Assembly (NCBI RefSeq): GCF_900108405.1
Contig: NZ_FNXG01000003.1
Coordinates: 255,501-319,500 of the forward strand
DNA from: Paracoccus alkenifer
GTDB taxonomy: Bacteria; Pseudomonadota; Alphaproteobacteria; Rhodobacterales; Rhodobacteraceae
Reading direction: 5' to 3'
Length of the DNA: 64,000 bases
In this document: positions 49,321 to 57,565 of the stretch, in pieces
Numbering within the stretch: the first letter of the stretch is position 1
Layout: each line of letters starts with the position of its first letter
The notes under the pieces: model-generated
What the model was told of the DNA's origin: nothing
What the model saw: the letters and a program-made list of their open reading frames with translations, nothing else
The model's database searches: none
Made by a program: the position numbers and the translations under genes

Positions 49321-49713
49321 TCAGCGGGACAGCGCCGCCAGCACATCCGGCGGCAGGCGCTGCGGGCGCATGGCGGCCAGATCGACGCAGACCACGGTGA
49401 CCAGCGCGCGAAACAGGGGCGTGCCGTCGCGTTCCACCACCTGCGCCACGGTAATGCGCGGGCCGGTCGCGCGGTCGAGCGTGGTGACCACCTCGAGCGC
49501 GTCGTCGAAACGGGCGGGGCGCAGGTAATCGGCCTCGACCCGGCGGACGACAAAGGCGAGGCCTCGGTCCAGCAGCGCGGTCTGGTCCACCCCTGCTGAC
49601 CGCAGCCATTCGCTGCGGCCGCGCTCGATGAATTTCAGATAATTGGCGTAATAGACGACCTGGCCGAGGTCGGTGTCCTCATAATAGACGCGGACGGGAA
49701 AGCGGTGGGTCAA
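49321..49713 (-). CDS. ybgC: Acyl-CoA thioesterase YbgC (tol-pal associated)
   Basis: A 130-aa hotdog thioesterase. The signature RVYYEDTDLGQVVYYANYLKFIERGR (about 8-33) carries the catalytic Asp. The start is a TTG at 49713 with AGGAG at 7 bases; no in-frame ATG gives a better start, and the reading further upstream runs through a GGATATTT repeat. It is the first gene of the ybgC-tolQRAB-pal-cpoB operon. Confidence 0.92.
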   Translation of the reverse strand: MTHRFPVRVYYEDTDLGQVVYYANYLKFIERGRSEWLRSAGVDQTALLDRGLAFVVRRVEADYLRPARFDDALEVVTTLDRATGPRITVAQVVERDGTPLFRALVTVVCVDLAAMRPQRLPPDVLAALSR

Positions 49714-49731
49714 GGCTGGCTCCTGTAGAAT

Positions 49732-49791
49732 GGGGGCGCTGCCCCCGCCGCCTGCGGCGGCTCCCCCGGGATATTTGCGTGATGAAGAAAG
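49732..49791 (+). repeat. GGATATTT-family repeat, copy F (double hairpin)
   Basis: GGGGGC (49732-49737), GCT, GCCCCC (49741-49746), then a second stem GCCGCC (49747-49752), TGC, GGCGGC (49756-49761), then CCCCCGGGATATTT and the tail TGATGAAGAAAG. It fills the gap between the 194-aa gene and ybgC. The second stem is unique to this copy in the window. Confidence 0.78.
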
Positions 49792-49793
49792 CA

Positions 49794-50378
49794 TCAGAGC
49801 CGGGCGGCAAGGCGCAGGGCGTGGCTGGGGTCGCGGGCGCAGGCGGGCAGCAGCGGGTCGTAGGCGGCGCGGATCAGTGCCGCCAGCGGCGCCGAGGGCG
49901 TGACCGGTCGCGCCCAGCTGAGCAGCGCGTTGACCGCGACCGATTCGGCCAGCTGCGCCGGATGCGCCTGCGCCAGCGCACCGCCCAGCCGCAGGAAGGT
50001 CAGGCAGGCCCTTATCGCGCCGGCACCGTCAAAGCGCAGCAACTGGTAGCGCTCGGCGTTTTCCGCCATGAGGCGGCCGGGAAGGTCCGGGATGCCGGTC
50101 AAGCGGTCGAGATCGGGGATGCCGTCCAGTTCCGCCCAGTCGCGGACCGCAAAGATCATCAGGTTCGCCCCGGTTTCCGGGTCGGTGTCGGTCAGCGGCT
50201 GGCCAGCATGGGCAAAAGGCGCGATCAGCGCCGCCCGGAATACCGACAGCGTGGCATCGTCCAGCCCGAACACCACCGGCGCGACCGGCCGCCCCCAGCG
50301 GGCGCAGAGAAAGCCGCCGTCCGCCCCGGTGAACAAGGCGGCGATGGCGTCGGGGTCGGGGCGGGCAGGCTGGGTCAT
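49794..50378 (-). CDS. Unknown 194-aa protein
   Basis: I do not recognise a family. It is soluble, with no signal peptide or membrane helix. Notable stretches are FLCARWGRPVAPVVFGLDDATLSVFRAAL, GANLMIFAVRDWAELDGIPDLDRL and the C-terminal Ala-rich helices. Codon use is like the neighbours, so it is probably a lineage-specific core gene. It ends 2 bp from repeat copy F and is leftward like ybgC. The ATG at 50378 has no strong RBS. Confidence 0.65.
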   Translation of the reverse strand: MTQPARPDPDAIAALFTGADGGFLCARWGRPVAPVVFGLDDATLSVFRAALIAPFAHAGQPLTDTDPETGANLMIFAVRDWAELDGIPDLDRLTGIPDLPGRLMAENAERYQLLRFDGAGAIRACLTFLRLGGALAQAHPAQLAESVAVNALLSWARPVTPSAPLAALIRAAYDPLLPACARDPSHALRLAARL

Positions 50379-50451
50379 CGCCCGTAACTAGCCGGCGCCG
50401 GCTGCGGGATAAAGGGCCGGGTGCAGGCTGCGCTGCACCCAGCCCCGCGGC

Positions 50452-51588
50452 TCAGTGCATCGCCACCAGAGGCCGGGCGTGCATGGCGTGGCGCGCCGCC
50501 AGCTTGCGTCCCTGCCGGCCCGAGACCAGTTCGCGCGCTGCCACCGGGGGCTGATCCCCCTCGCGCAGCTGCGGGAAGATCGCGAACAGCTCGTCCCGCG
50601 CAGCAATGCCCAGCGATTTCAGCGCCTGCGGGCCGGGATACAGCGATTCCGACGGGGCGCCGTTGGCGGTGACGATTTCATGCCGGTCAAAGGCGAAATG
50701 CACGTATTCGACCGAATCGAGCCGGGCGATTTCCACCCCTTGGAGTTCGAGCAGCTGCTTGGCGGCCACCAGCACCTCGGCCGCGCCGAACATCCGTTGC
50801 GCGATGCCCGACCGCACGAGGATACGGTGCTGGGGCGAGACCAGAAGGTCGGCGGCGGGCATCCCCTGCCCCAGCGCGCCCTTGCGGATGCGGATCGGGC
50901 ACAGGCGCGGCTGTGCCGCCAGTTCCGACGCCAGCCGCCGCGAGGCGATCCAGCGGACCGGCTGCAAGCCGCGGTCGAGCGTATGCACCAGATCGCCGAT
51001 GCGCAGCGTTTCAACCGGCCGCGGCCCGTCCGCGCAGTCGATCAGCGTGCCGCGGGTGAAGCAGATGATATCGGTTTCAAAGATTTCGGGGTTGAAGCCG
51101 ATAGTGGCGACGGTTGTCAAGCTGGGAAACGGCTTTACCGAGATCACCTCGACCTTGGAAATCCGGGTGATGTCGTTCCAGTCGTTTACGGTGTCGGCCG
51201 CCGGGCGGAAAAACAGATCGCCGTTGCTCATCTGGATCAGGACGCCGGTCTTTTCGACCACGCTCGGGTTGCCTTCGTCATCGTGCACCGTGATGGCAAA
51301 GCGCGCGTCAAGAAATGCGGTGATGCGAAGATTGCTCTGCGCGCTGCCGCTGGTCGGTGAGGTATAGGAGAACCGGCTTGTAAGAGACTGATAGGACGTA
51401 TTGAAATGGCGGCTTGACCCGCTGCCGTAATAATTCCCGTCAAGCGAAACCGGCGCGATTTCATCCCTGCCCTCGGCGGTCCAGCCCAGGATGGCATTGG
51501 CCTGCTGCTGGTTGATGTTGTTGTTCGGCGTCGGATCGAGTTGCGAGGCGTTCCCGATCCACATCAGATTCACATTCGTGTTGGGCAA
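50452..51588 (-). CDS. Hint (hedgehog/intein) domain protein
   Basis: A 378-aa protein. The first 170 residues are Asn/Ser/Thr/Gly-rich and beta-like with no recognised domain or signal peptide. The Hint domain begins at Cys176 (CFTRGTLIDCADGPRPVETLRIGDLVHTLDRG) and includes SPQHRILV (251-258) with a conserved His. Hint domains can self-cleave; such proteins are common and multi-copy in Rhodobacteraceae, often with RTX-type exported partners. The start is a TTG at 51588 with AAGGAG 7 bases upstream. An AT-rich tract lies just upstream. Confidence 0.83.
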   Translation of the reverse strand: MPNTNVNLMWIGNASQLDPTPNNNINQQQANAILGWTAEGRDEIAPVSLDGNYYGSGSSRHFNTSYQSLTSRFSYTSPTSGSAQSNLRITAFLDARFAITVHDDEGNPSVVEKTGVLIQMSNGDLFFRPAADTVNDWNDITRISKVEVISVKPFPSLTTVATIGFNPEIFETDIICFTRGTLIDCADGPRPVETLRIGDLVHTLDRGLQPVRWIASRRLASELAAQPRLCPIRIRKGALGQGMPAADLLVSPQHRILVRSGIAQRMFGAAEVLVAAKQLLELQGVEIARLDSVEYVHFAFDRHEIVTANGAPSESLYPGPQALKSLGIAARDELFAIFPQLREGDQPPVAARELVSGRQGRKLAARHAMHARPLVAMH

Positions 51589-51659
51589 GGCGCGCTCCTT
51601 TTTGTGGTCGTGACGGATGCGCCTTGGCGGCGCGGGCGGTCGGGGGCAGCCCCTCGAAT

Positions 51660-51720
51660 ATGCATCGTATTTTACCTAACCACTTGCAATACAGTTATCA
51701 AAATAAAAAATACAACTATT
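51660..51720 (-). promoter_or_regulatory. AT-rich tract, likely promoter region of the Hint gene
   Basis: About one third GC by hand count (51661-51730) in otherwise GC-rich DNA. On the minus strand TTGATA (51701-51696) is followed after 17 bp by TAGGTA (51678-51673), with TAAAAT (51674-51669) overlapping it. The -35 match is good and the -10 match is weak. Confidence 0.35.
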
Positions 51721-51763
51721 GCATGTGCGCTGGATTTCGCGCCAACGCTGCTGCCTGAACACG

Positions 51764-51794
51764 AAAAAAGGCGCCGCGAAAACCGCGGCGCCTT
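51764..51794 (-). terminator. Rho-independent terminator after scoB
   Basis: On the minus strand an 11-bp perfect stem, AAGGCGCCGCG (51794-51784) and CGCGGCGCCTT (51778-51768), with loop GTTTT, runs into a T-tract (51769-51764). It begins 20 bp after the scoB stop and separates it from the Hint gene. Confidence 0.88.
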
Positions 51795-51814
51795 GTAAAG
51801 TCCGTAGACCCGGA

Positions 51815-52444
51815 TCAGTCGACGATGGTGGCCTCGGTCGCGGCGCGCAGTTCGGCCTCGGTCACGCCGTCGGCGATCTCGACGATCTTCAACCCGCCCG
51901 GCACCACGTCCAGCACGCCCAGATTGGTGATGATGCGGTCTACCACCGCCTTGCCGGTCAGCGGCAGGGTGCATTCGCGCAGCACCTTGGATTCGCCGGC
52001 CTTGTTGGTGTGGTCCATCACCACCACCACCCGGCCGACGCCGGCGACCAGATCCATGGCGCCGCCCATGCCCTTGACCAGCTTGCCGGGGATCATCCAG
52101 TTCGCCAGATCGCCGTTCTCGGCGACCTCCATCGCGCCCAGGATCGCCATGGCGATCTTGCCGCCGCGGATCATCGCGAAACTGGTGGCGCTGTCGAAAT
52201 AGGCGGAATGGGGCAGTTCGGTGATGGTCTGCTTGCCGGCGTTGATCAGGTCGGGGTCTTCCTCGCCCTCATAGGGGAAAGGGCCCATGCCGAGCATCCC
52301 GTTTTCGGATTGCAGCGTGACGTGGACGCCCTCGGGGATGTAGTTCGACACCAGCGTCGGGATGCCGATGCCAAGGTTCACATACCAGCCGTCCTGCAAT
52401 TCCTGCGCGGCGCGGGCGGCCATCTGGTTACGATCCCATGCCAT
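51815..52444 (-). CDS. scoB: 3-oxoacid CoA-transferase subunit B (succinyl-CoA:acetoacetate type)
   Basis: A 209-aa subunit carrying the nucleophile Glu47 in SENGMLGMG, which forms the enzyme-CoA thioester. VNLGIGIPTLVSNYIP and TKAGESKVL-like stretches match the ScoB/PcaJ/AtoA family. SCOT activity (acetoacetate activation for ketone-body or PHB use) is more likely than a catechol-pathway role, as no pca genes are near. The start shares TGATG with the scoA stop. Confidence 0.9.
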   Translation of the reverse strand: MAWDRNQMAARAAQELQDGWYVNLGIGIPTLVSNYIPEGVHVTLQSENGMLGMGPFPYEGEEDPDLINAGKQTITELPHSAYFDSATSFAMIRGGKIAMAILGAMEVAENGDLANWMIPGKLVKGMGGAMDLVAGVGRVVVVMDHTNKAGESKVLRECTLPLTGKAVVDRIITNLGVLDVVPGGLKIVEIADGVTEAELRAATEATIVD

Positions 52445-53148
52445 CACGCGGTCTCCCTTTGCCGGACGGTGCGCTGCTCGATACGCTTTTCGTGTTCGCC
52501 CTGCACGATGCGGTGGACATAGATGCCGGGCAGGTGGATGCAGTCGGGGTCGAGGCTGCCGGCGGGGACGATTTCCTCGACCTCGGCCACGCAGACGCGG
52601 CCGCAGGTGGCGGCGGGCACGTTGAAGTTGCGGGCGGTCTTGCGAAACACCAGGTTGCCGGTCTCGTCGGCCTTCCATGCCTTGACGATGGCCAGATCGG
52701 TCACGATGCCGCGTTCAAGGATATAGGTTTCCCCGTCGAAATCCTTGTGCTCTTTCCCCTCGGCGATCACCGTGCCGACGCCGGTTTTCGTGTAGAAACC
52801 GGGGATGCCGGCGCCGCCGGCGCGCATCCGTTCGGCCAGCGTGCCCTGGGGGTTGAACTCCAGCTCAAGCTCGCCGCTCAGATACTGGCGCATGAACTCG
52901 GCGTTTTCGCCGACATAGGAGGACTGCATCTTGCGGATCTGCTTGCTGTCCAGCAGCACGCCCAGCCCGAACCCGTCCACCCCGCAGTTGTTCGAGGCGA
53001 TGGTCAGATCCTTGACGCCCGACTTGTGAATCGCGGCGATCAGCAGCTCCGGAATGCCGCTGAGGCCAAACCCCCCGGCGGCGATCGTGATCCCGTCCTT
53101 GAGCAGACCGTCAAGCGCGGCGTCCGCGGTTTCATATACCTTGCGCAT
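52444..53148 (-). CDS. scoA: 3-oxoacid CoA-transferase subunit A
   Basis: A 234-aa CoA-binding subunit with [16 protein letters not shown] (25-40), [16 protein letters not shown] and [18 protein letters not shown] at 53148 follows GGGGGAGCC; the in-frame extension to 53205 is rejected. It is paired with scoB and the operon ends at a clear terminator. Confidence 0.9.
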   Translation of the reverse strand: MRKVYETADAALDGLLKDGITIAAGGFGLSGIPELLIAAIHKSGVKDLTIASNNCGVDGFGLGVLLDSKQIRKMQSSYVGENAEFMRQYLSGELELEFNPQGTLAERMRAGGAGIPGFYTKTGVGTVIAEGKEHKDFDGETYILERGIVTDLAIVKAWKADETGNLVFRKTARNFNVPAATCGRVCVAEVEEIVPAGSLDPDCIHLPGIYVHRIVQGEHEKRIEQRTVRQRETA

Positions 53149-53216
53149 GGCTCCCCCGTGCATCCGTTCCCTGCCGGTTCTGCACGGGGTCGTTGCGACT
53201 GTCAACGAAGCGGGGG

Positions 53217-53666
53217 TCAGCCTGCCACGTTACAGCCGCTGCGCAGCGGGGTTTCGGCGTCGCCGTCCAGCGCCACCAGATCGGCGGAATCGCCCTTGGT
53301 CCACAGCTGGAACCCGCCGTCCGCCGACAGGTAGCGCGCCCCCGAGGCCGACACCGCGACCTGCATCGGGATCATCCGGTCATCACCCTGCACAATGGCA
53401 TAGGAATTGCCCGAGGCGGTGTTGATGAACACCACCTGCAACGAGGCATCGCCGTCGCAGGCATAGCTGATGTCGTCCACGCTGTCCTGATCCATGGTTT
53501 CGGGCCTGGGCGCCGGCTCGGACATCGGGGGGACCGCCGGTTTCGCGGCGGGGACCGCGGACTGGACGGGCGCCGCGTCAGGGGGCGCGGGCGCTTGTGC
53601 CGGGGTTTGCGCCAGCACGGGGGCGGCAAGCAGCAGCGTGGCGGAAAGGACGGTGACAAGACGCAT
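53217..53666 (-). CDS. MliC-type lysozyme inhibitor, periplasmic
   Basis: A 149-aa exported protein. Signal peptide 1-20 (ending VLAQ, no lipobox Cys), a Pro/Ala-rich linker (21-60) and a MliC domain with [45 protein letters not shown] and LRSGCNV; Cys70 and Cys145 are placed for the family disulfide. MliC proteins block C-type lysozyme; here the linker may tether or extend the domain. The Ser/Lys inhibitory loop (SGARYLS) is present. It is leftward like topA. Confidence 0.8.
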   Translation of the reverse strand: MRLVTVLSATLLLAAPVLAQTPAQAPAPPDAAPVQSAVPAAKPAVPPMSEPAPRPETMDQDSVDDISYACDGDASLQVVFINTASGNSYAIVQGDDRMIPMQVAVSASGARYLSADGGFQLWTKGDSADLVALDGDAETPLRSGCNVAG

Positions 53667-53800
53667 GGCGGATCCCCTGATGGTGCCTGGCTTTCGGGCT
53701 ATGGCGGGCGCGCGCCGCAGGCAAGCCGCGGGCGCGTCACCGCCAGCCACAACTGCGCGAGCGGGGCAAGAGTTTCAGCCCGATCCCGGCCGGCTCGGGA

Positions 53801-56440
53801 TCAGCCCTCGGCCGGCGCGTCCTTGGCTGCCGTTTCCGAGGCGGGTTTCTTGGCCGCCGCCTTTTTCGCGGCGGGCTTTTTCGCGGCGGTTTTCTTGGCG
53901 GCCGGTTTTTTCGCCGGTGCCTTTTTCGCTGGCGCCTTTTTGGCCGCAGCGGTCTTTGCCGGGGCCTTGCGGGTGGTCTTGCCGCCCTTGGCCTGTTTGG
54001 CGGCGATCAGTTCCAGCGCGCGTTCCATCGTCACGGCCTCGGGGGCCAGATCGCGCGGCAGGGTCGCGTTCACCTTGCCCCATTTGACATAGGGGCCGAA
54101 CCGCCCGTTCAGCACCTGCACGGCGCCGCCCTCGGGGTGTTCGCCCAGTTCGGCCAGCGGCGCGGCGGCTGCCGCCCGCCCGCGCTGGGGTTTCGAGGCC
54201 AGCACCTCGACCGCGCGGTTCATGCCGATGGTGAACACCTCGTCCACCTCGGGCAGATTGGCGTATTTCGGCCCGTGCTTGACATAGGGGCCATAGCGCC
54301 CGATGCCCGCCTGGACCGGCTCGCCGTCCTCGGGGTGGGGGCCGATCTCGCGGGGCAGATCCAGCAGCATCAGCGCCTTTTCCAGATCCACCGCGGCGGG
54401 TTCCCACCCCTTGGGGATCGAGGCCCGAGGCGGTTTCGGCGCGTCAGCCGTGGCCTCGCCGCGCTGGACATAGGGGCCGAAACGGCCGTTGCGCAGGCTG
54501 ATTTCCAGCCCCTGCGCGTCCTGCCCCAGCACGGTATCGCCCATCGCCTCGCCCTCGGGGCCGGACAGCGGGCGGGTATAGCGACATTCGGGATAGTTAT
54601 TGCAGCCGATGAAGGCCCCGCCCGAACGCGCGGTCTTGAGGTTCAGCCGCCCTGCCCCGCACAGCGGGCACAGCCGCGGATCGCCGCCATCGGCGCGTGC
54701 GGGGTAAAGATGCGGGGCCAGCGCGTCATCAATCGCGGTCAGTACCTCGGAAATCCGCAGCTCGCTGGTGTCGGCCAGCGCGGCGGCGAAATCGCGCCAG
54801 AACCGCCGCAGCACCTCGCGATATTCGCGCGAGCCGGAAGAGATGTCGTCCAACTCGCCCTCAAGATCGGCGGTGAAATCATAGCTGACGTAGCGCGGGA
54901 AATATTTCACCAGAAACGCGGTGACCAGCCGGCCCTTGTCCTCGGGGAACAGGCGGTTCTTGTCCTTGCGGACATATTCGCGGTCCTGAATCGTGGTCAC
55001 AATGCTGGCATAGGTCGAGGGGCGGCCGATCCCCAGCTCTTCCATGCGCTTGACCAGCGTGGCCTCGGTATAGCGCGGGGGCGGCTGGGTGAAATGCTGT
55101 TCCGGCGTCACGCCGCGCTTGGAGGCCACCTCGCCCTGCTCGATCGCGGGCAGGCGGGCGCTGTCTTCGCCCTCGTCGTCGTCGGTGCCCTGATCGTAAA
55201 CCCGCAGGAAGCCGTCGAACAGCATCACCTGCCCGGTGGCGCGCAGGCCGACCTGAGCGTCGGCGCTGCCGATCTCGACGGTGGTGCGCTCCATCCGCGC
55301 GGCCTCCATCTGGCTGGCAAGGGTGCGCTTCCAGATCAGATCGTAAAGCTTGCGCTGTTCGGGTTCGATATTCAGCCGGTCGGGCGACAGCATCATGTCG
55401 GTGGGGCGGATACATTCATGCGCTTCTTGCGCGTTCTTGGCCTTGTTCTTGTACATCCGCGGCGATTTGGGGACGTAATCGGCGCCGAACCGCGCCTTGA
55501 TCGCGTCGCGCGCGGCCATCACCGCCTCGGGGGCCATGTCGATGCCGTCGGTCCGCATATAGGTGATATAGCCCGCCTCATACAGCCGCTGCGCCGCCGA
55601 CATGCAGGCCCGCGCGCCCAGTCCCAGCTTGCGGCTGGCCTCTTGTTGCAGGGTCGAGGTCATAAACGGCGGCCACGGGTTGCGGCTGGCGGGTTTCGAG
55701 GCGACCGAGGTCACCGCCAGATCGCGACTTTCCACCGCCGAGACGGCCAGATGCGCGGCCTCTTCGTTCGCCAGATCGTAGCGTTCCAGCTTTTTCCCGG
55801 CATAGGACACCAGCTGCGCGCGATATTCCTGCCCGCGCGGCGTCGCCAGCACGGCATGGACGGACCAGTATTCGCGGGCGCGGAACGCCTCGATCTCCAT
55901 CTCGCGGTCGACGATGACGCGCAGAGCGACCGACTGGACGCGGCCGGCGGATTTCGCGCCGGGCAGCTTGCGCCACAGCACCGGCGACAGGTTGAAGCCG
56001 ACCAGATAATCCAGCGCCCGGCGCGCCAGATAGGCGTCGACCAGCGGCTGGTCGATCTCGCGCGGGTTGGCCATCGCCTCGGTCACCGCGGCCTTGGTGA
56101 TCGCGTTGAAGGTGACGCGGCTGACCTGCGCGCCCTTTTTCAGGGCGGGGGCCAGCGCCTCGCGCAGATGCCAGGAAATCGCCTCGCCCTCGCGGTCGGG
56201 GTCGGTGGCGAGGATCAGGTTCGGGTCGGCCGCCAGCGCGTCCTTGATCGCCTTGACGTGTTTTTTCGAATCCGCCGCGATTTCCCATTTCATCGCGAAA
56301 TCGGCGTCCGTATCGACCGAGCCGTCCTTGGGCGGCAGGTCGCGGACATGGCCGAAAGAGGCCAGGACCGTATAGTCGTCGCCAAGATATTTGTTGATCG
56401 TCTTGGCCTTGGCGGGGGATTCGACGACGACGACTGGCAT
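53801..56440 (-). CDS. topA: DNA topoisomerase I
   Basis: An 879-aa type IA topoisomerase that relaxes negative supercoils. TOPRIM (MPVVVVESPAKAKTINKYLG; DPDREGEAISWHL), the active-site Tyr in YITYMRTDG (near 325), one C4 zinc finger (CPLCGAGRLNLKT..FIGCNNYPECRYTR) and C-terminal repeats (GRFGPYV three times). The tail (about 825-879) is a KKAPAKKPAAKK-type Lys/Ala/Pro repeat like histone H1. A GATCCCG/CGGGATC stem overlaps the stop codon but has no U-run. Confidence 0.96.
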   Translation of the reverse strand: MPVVVVESPAKAKTINKYLGDDYTVLASFGHVRDLPPKDGSVDTDADFAMKWEIAADSKKHVKAIKDALAADPNLILATDPDREGEAISWHLREALAPALKKGAQVSRVTFNAITKAAVTEAMANPREIDQPLVDAYLARRALDYLVGFNLSPVLWRKLPGAKSAGRVQSVALRVIVDREMEIEAFRAREYWSVHAVLATPRGQEYRAQLVSYAGKKLERYDLANEEAAHLAVSAVESRDLAVTSVASKPASRNPWPPFMTSTLQQEASRKLGLGARACMSAAQRLYEAGYITYMRTDGIDMAPEAVMAARDAIKARFGADYVPKSPRMYKNKAKNAQEAHECIRPTDMMLSPDRLNIEPEQRKLYDLIWKRTLASQMEAARMERTTVEIGSADAQVGLRATGQVMLFDGFLRVYDQGTDDDEGEDSARLPAIEQGEVASKRGVTPEQHFTQPPPRYTEATLVKRMEELGIGRPSTYASIVTTIQDREYVRKDKNRLFPEDKGRLVTAFLVKYFPRYVSYDFTADLEGELDDISSGSREYREVLRRFWRDFAAALADTSELRISEVLTAIDDALAPHLYPARADGGDPRLCPLCGAGRLNLKTARSGGAFIGCNNYPECRYTRPLSGPEGEAMGDTVLGQDAQGLEISLRNGRFGPYVQRGEATADAPKPPRASIPKGWEPAAVDLEKALMLLDLPREIGPHPEDGEPVQAGIGRYGPYVKHGPKYANLPEVDEVFTIGMNRAVEVLASKPQRGRAAAAAPLAELGEHPEGGAVQVLNGRFGPYVKWGKVNATLPRDLAPEAVTMERALELIAAKQAKGGKTTRKAPAKTAAAKKAPAKKAPAKKPAAKKTAAKKPAAKKAAAKKPASETAAKDAPAEG

Positions 56441-56539
56441 GGGTGGACCTTTCGGACGATTCGGGCCGCGAACATGGGCAGGCTGGGCCGGGCTGTCAAC
56501 GTGCCAGCCAGCCGCGGCGCCCGGGGATCGAGGCCGCAA

Positions 56540-56589
56540 CGGGGGCTTTCCGCCCCCGGACCCCCGAGGATATTTGCGCAAGGAAGAAG
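56540..56589 (+). repeat. GGATATTT-family repeat, copy G1
   Basis: CGGGGGC (56540-56546), loop TTTCC, GCCCCCG (56552-56558), then GACCCCCGAGGATATTT and CAAGGAAGAAG. It lies upstream of topA. Confidence 0.78.
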
Positions 56590-56607
56590 TTGCCGCCGCC
56601 GCGGCCT

Positions 56608-56636
56608 GCTTTCATCTTGCCATAAATATCCGGGGG
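56608..56636 (-). repeat. GGATATTT-family half-repeat, copy G2 (inverted)
   Basis: Minus-strand reading: CCCCCGGATATTTATGGCAA then GATGAAAG, with no hairpin. It faces G1, 19 bp away, so the two purine tails point toward each other. Confidence 0.7.
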
Positions 56637-56682
56637 ATCGTCGCATACGACGATGGGGCCGGCCCCCGCTGCGGTCAGAGGA

Positions 56683-57522
56683 TCAGACGCCTTCGCCGAC
56701 GAAAGCCTTTTCGACCACGAATTCGCGCGGGTCGGAATTGGCGCCCTCGCGCAGGTCGAACCCCTCAAGCACCTTGGTCACATCAAGGTTCAGCGCCATG
56801 CTGCCGCAGACCATTGCGCGGTCGTCCGCCGGGTTCATGGCGGGCAGCCCAAGGTCCGCGAACACCTTGCCCGAGGCGAGGTTGTCGGTGATCCGGCCGC
56901 GGCGGGGGTATTCCTCGCGCGTGGCGGTGGGGTAATAAAGCAGGCGGTCGGCAAAGCTGTCGCCGTAGATCTCGGTCAGCAGCGGGTCGTCCTTGAGACC
57001 CTCGACCAGTTCGCGGCCGTATTCCAGTTCCGCGACCTTGCGGCAGGTGTGCATCAGGATCACCTGCTCATACCGCTCATACGTCTCGGGGTCGCGCAGC
57101 AGCGAGGCAAAGGGCGCGATGCCGGTGCCGGTGGCCAGGAACCACAGCCGCTTGCCGGGCAGCAGCGCGTCCAGCACCAGCGTGCCCACCGGTTTCGGGC
57201 GCAGGATGATCTGGTCGCCCGGCTTGATGTGTTGCAGCCGCGAGGTCAGCGGCCCGTCCGGCACCTTGATCGAATAGAATTCCAGCTCGTCGTCCCAGTT
57301 GGGCGAGGCGATGGAATAGGCGCGCAGGATCGGCTTGCCGCGTTCGTCCGGCAGCCCGATCATCACGAACTCGCCCGAACGGAAGCGCAGGCTGGGCGGC
57401 CGCGTCACGCGAAAGGAAAACAGCGTGTCGGTCCAGTGCTGGACCGAGGTCACGGTCTGCGCATCGGGCATGATGTTGGCAGTCGATTTCGGGGCGTCGG
57501 CCAAGGGAATATCCAGCGTCAT
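56683..57522 (-). CDS. fpr: Ferredoxin/flavodoxin-NADP reductase
   Basis: A 279-aa FAD enzyme. FAD-binding RAYSIAS (67-73), NADP-binding TGTGIAPFASLL (131-142), MVCGSMALNLDV and the C-terminal FVVEKAFVGEGV are seen. It exchanges electrons between NADPH and ferredoxin or flavodoxin. It lies 43 bp after the cysH fusion in the same direction, so it may supply electrons to the sulfite reductase; this is inference. It is 242 bp past topA. Confidence 0.93.
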   Translation of the reverse strand: MTLDIPLADAPKSTANIMPDAQTVTSVQHWTDTLFSFRVTRPPSLRFRSGEFVMIGLPDERGKPILRAYSIASPNWDDELEFYSIKVPDGPLTSRLQHIKPGDQIILRPKPVGTLVLDALLPGKRLWFLATGTGIAPFASLLRDPETYERYEQVILMHTCRKVAELEYGRELVEGLKDDPLLTEIYGDSFADRLLYYPTATREEYPRRGRITDNLASGKVFADLGLPAMNPADDRAMVCGSMALNLDVTKVLEGFDLREGANSDPREFVVEKAFVGEGV

Positions 57523-57565
57523 CGTCAGGGTTCCGCAATCAGATAGGTGAAAACAGCGGCCGGGA

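Noticed and set aside
54137..56935. 932-aa forward frame opposite topA
   Set aside because: No domain, antisense composition, and TopA motifs are intact on the other strand.
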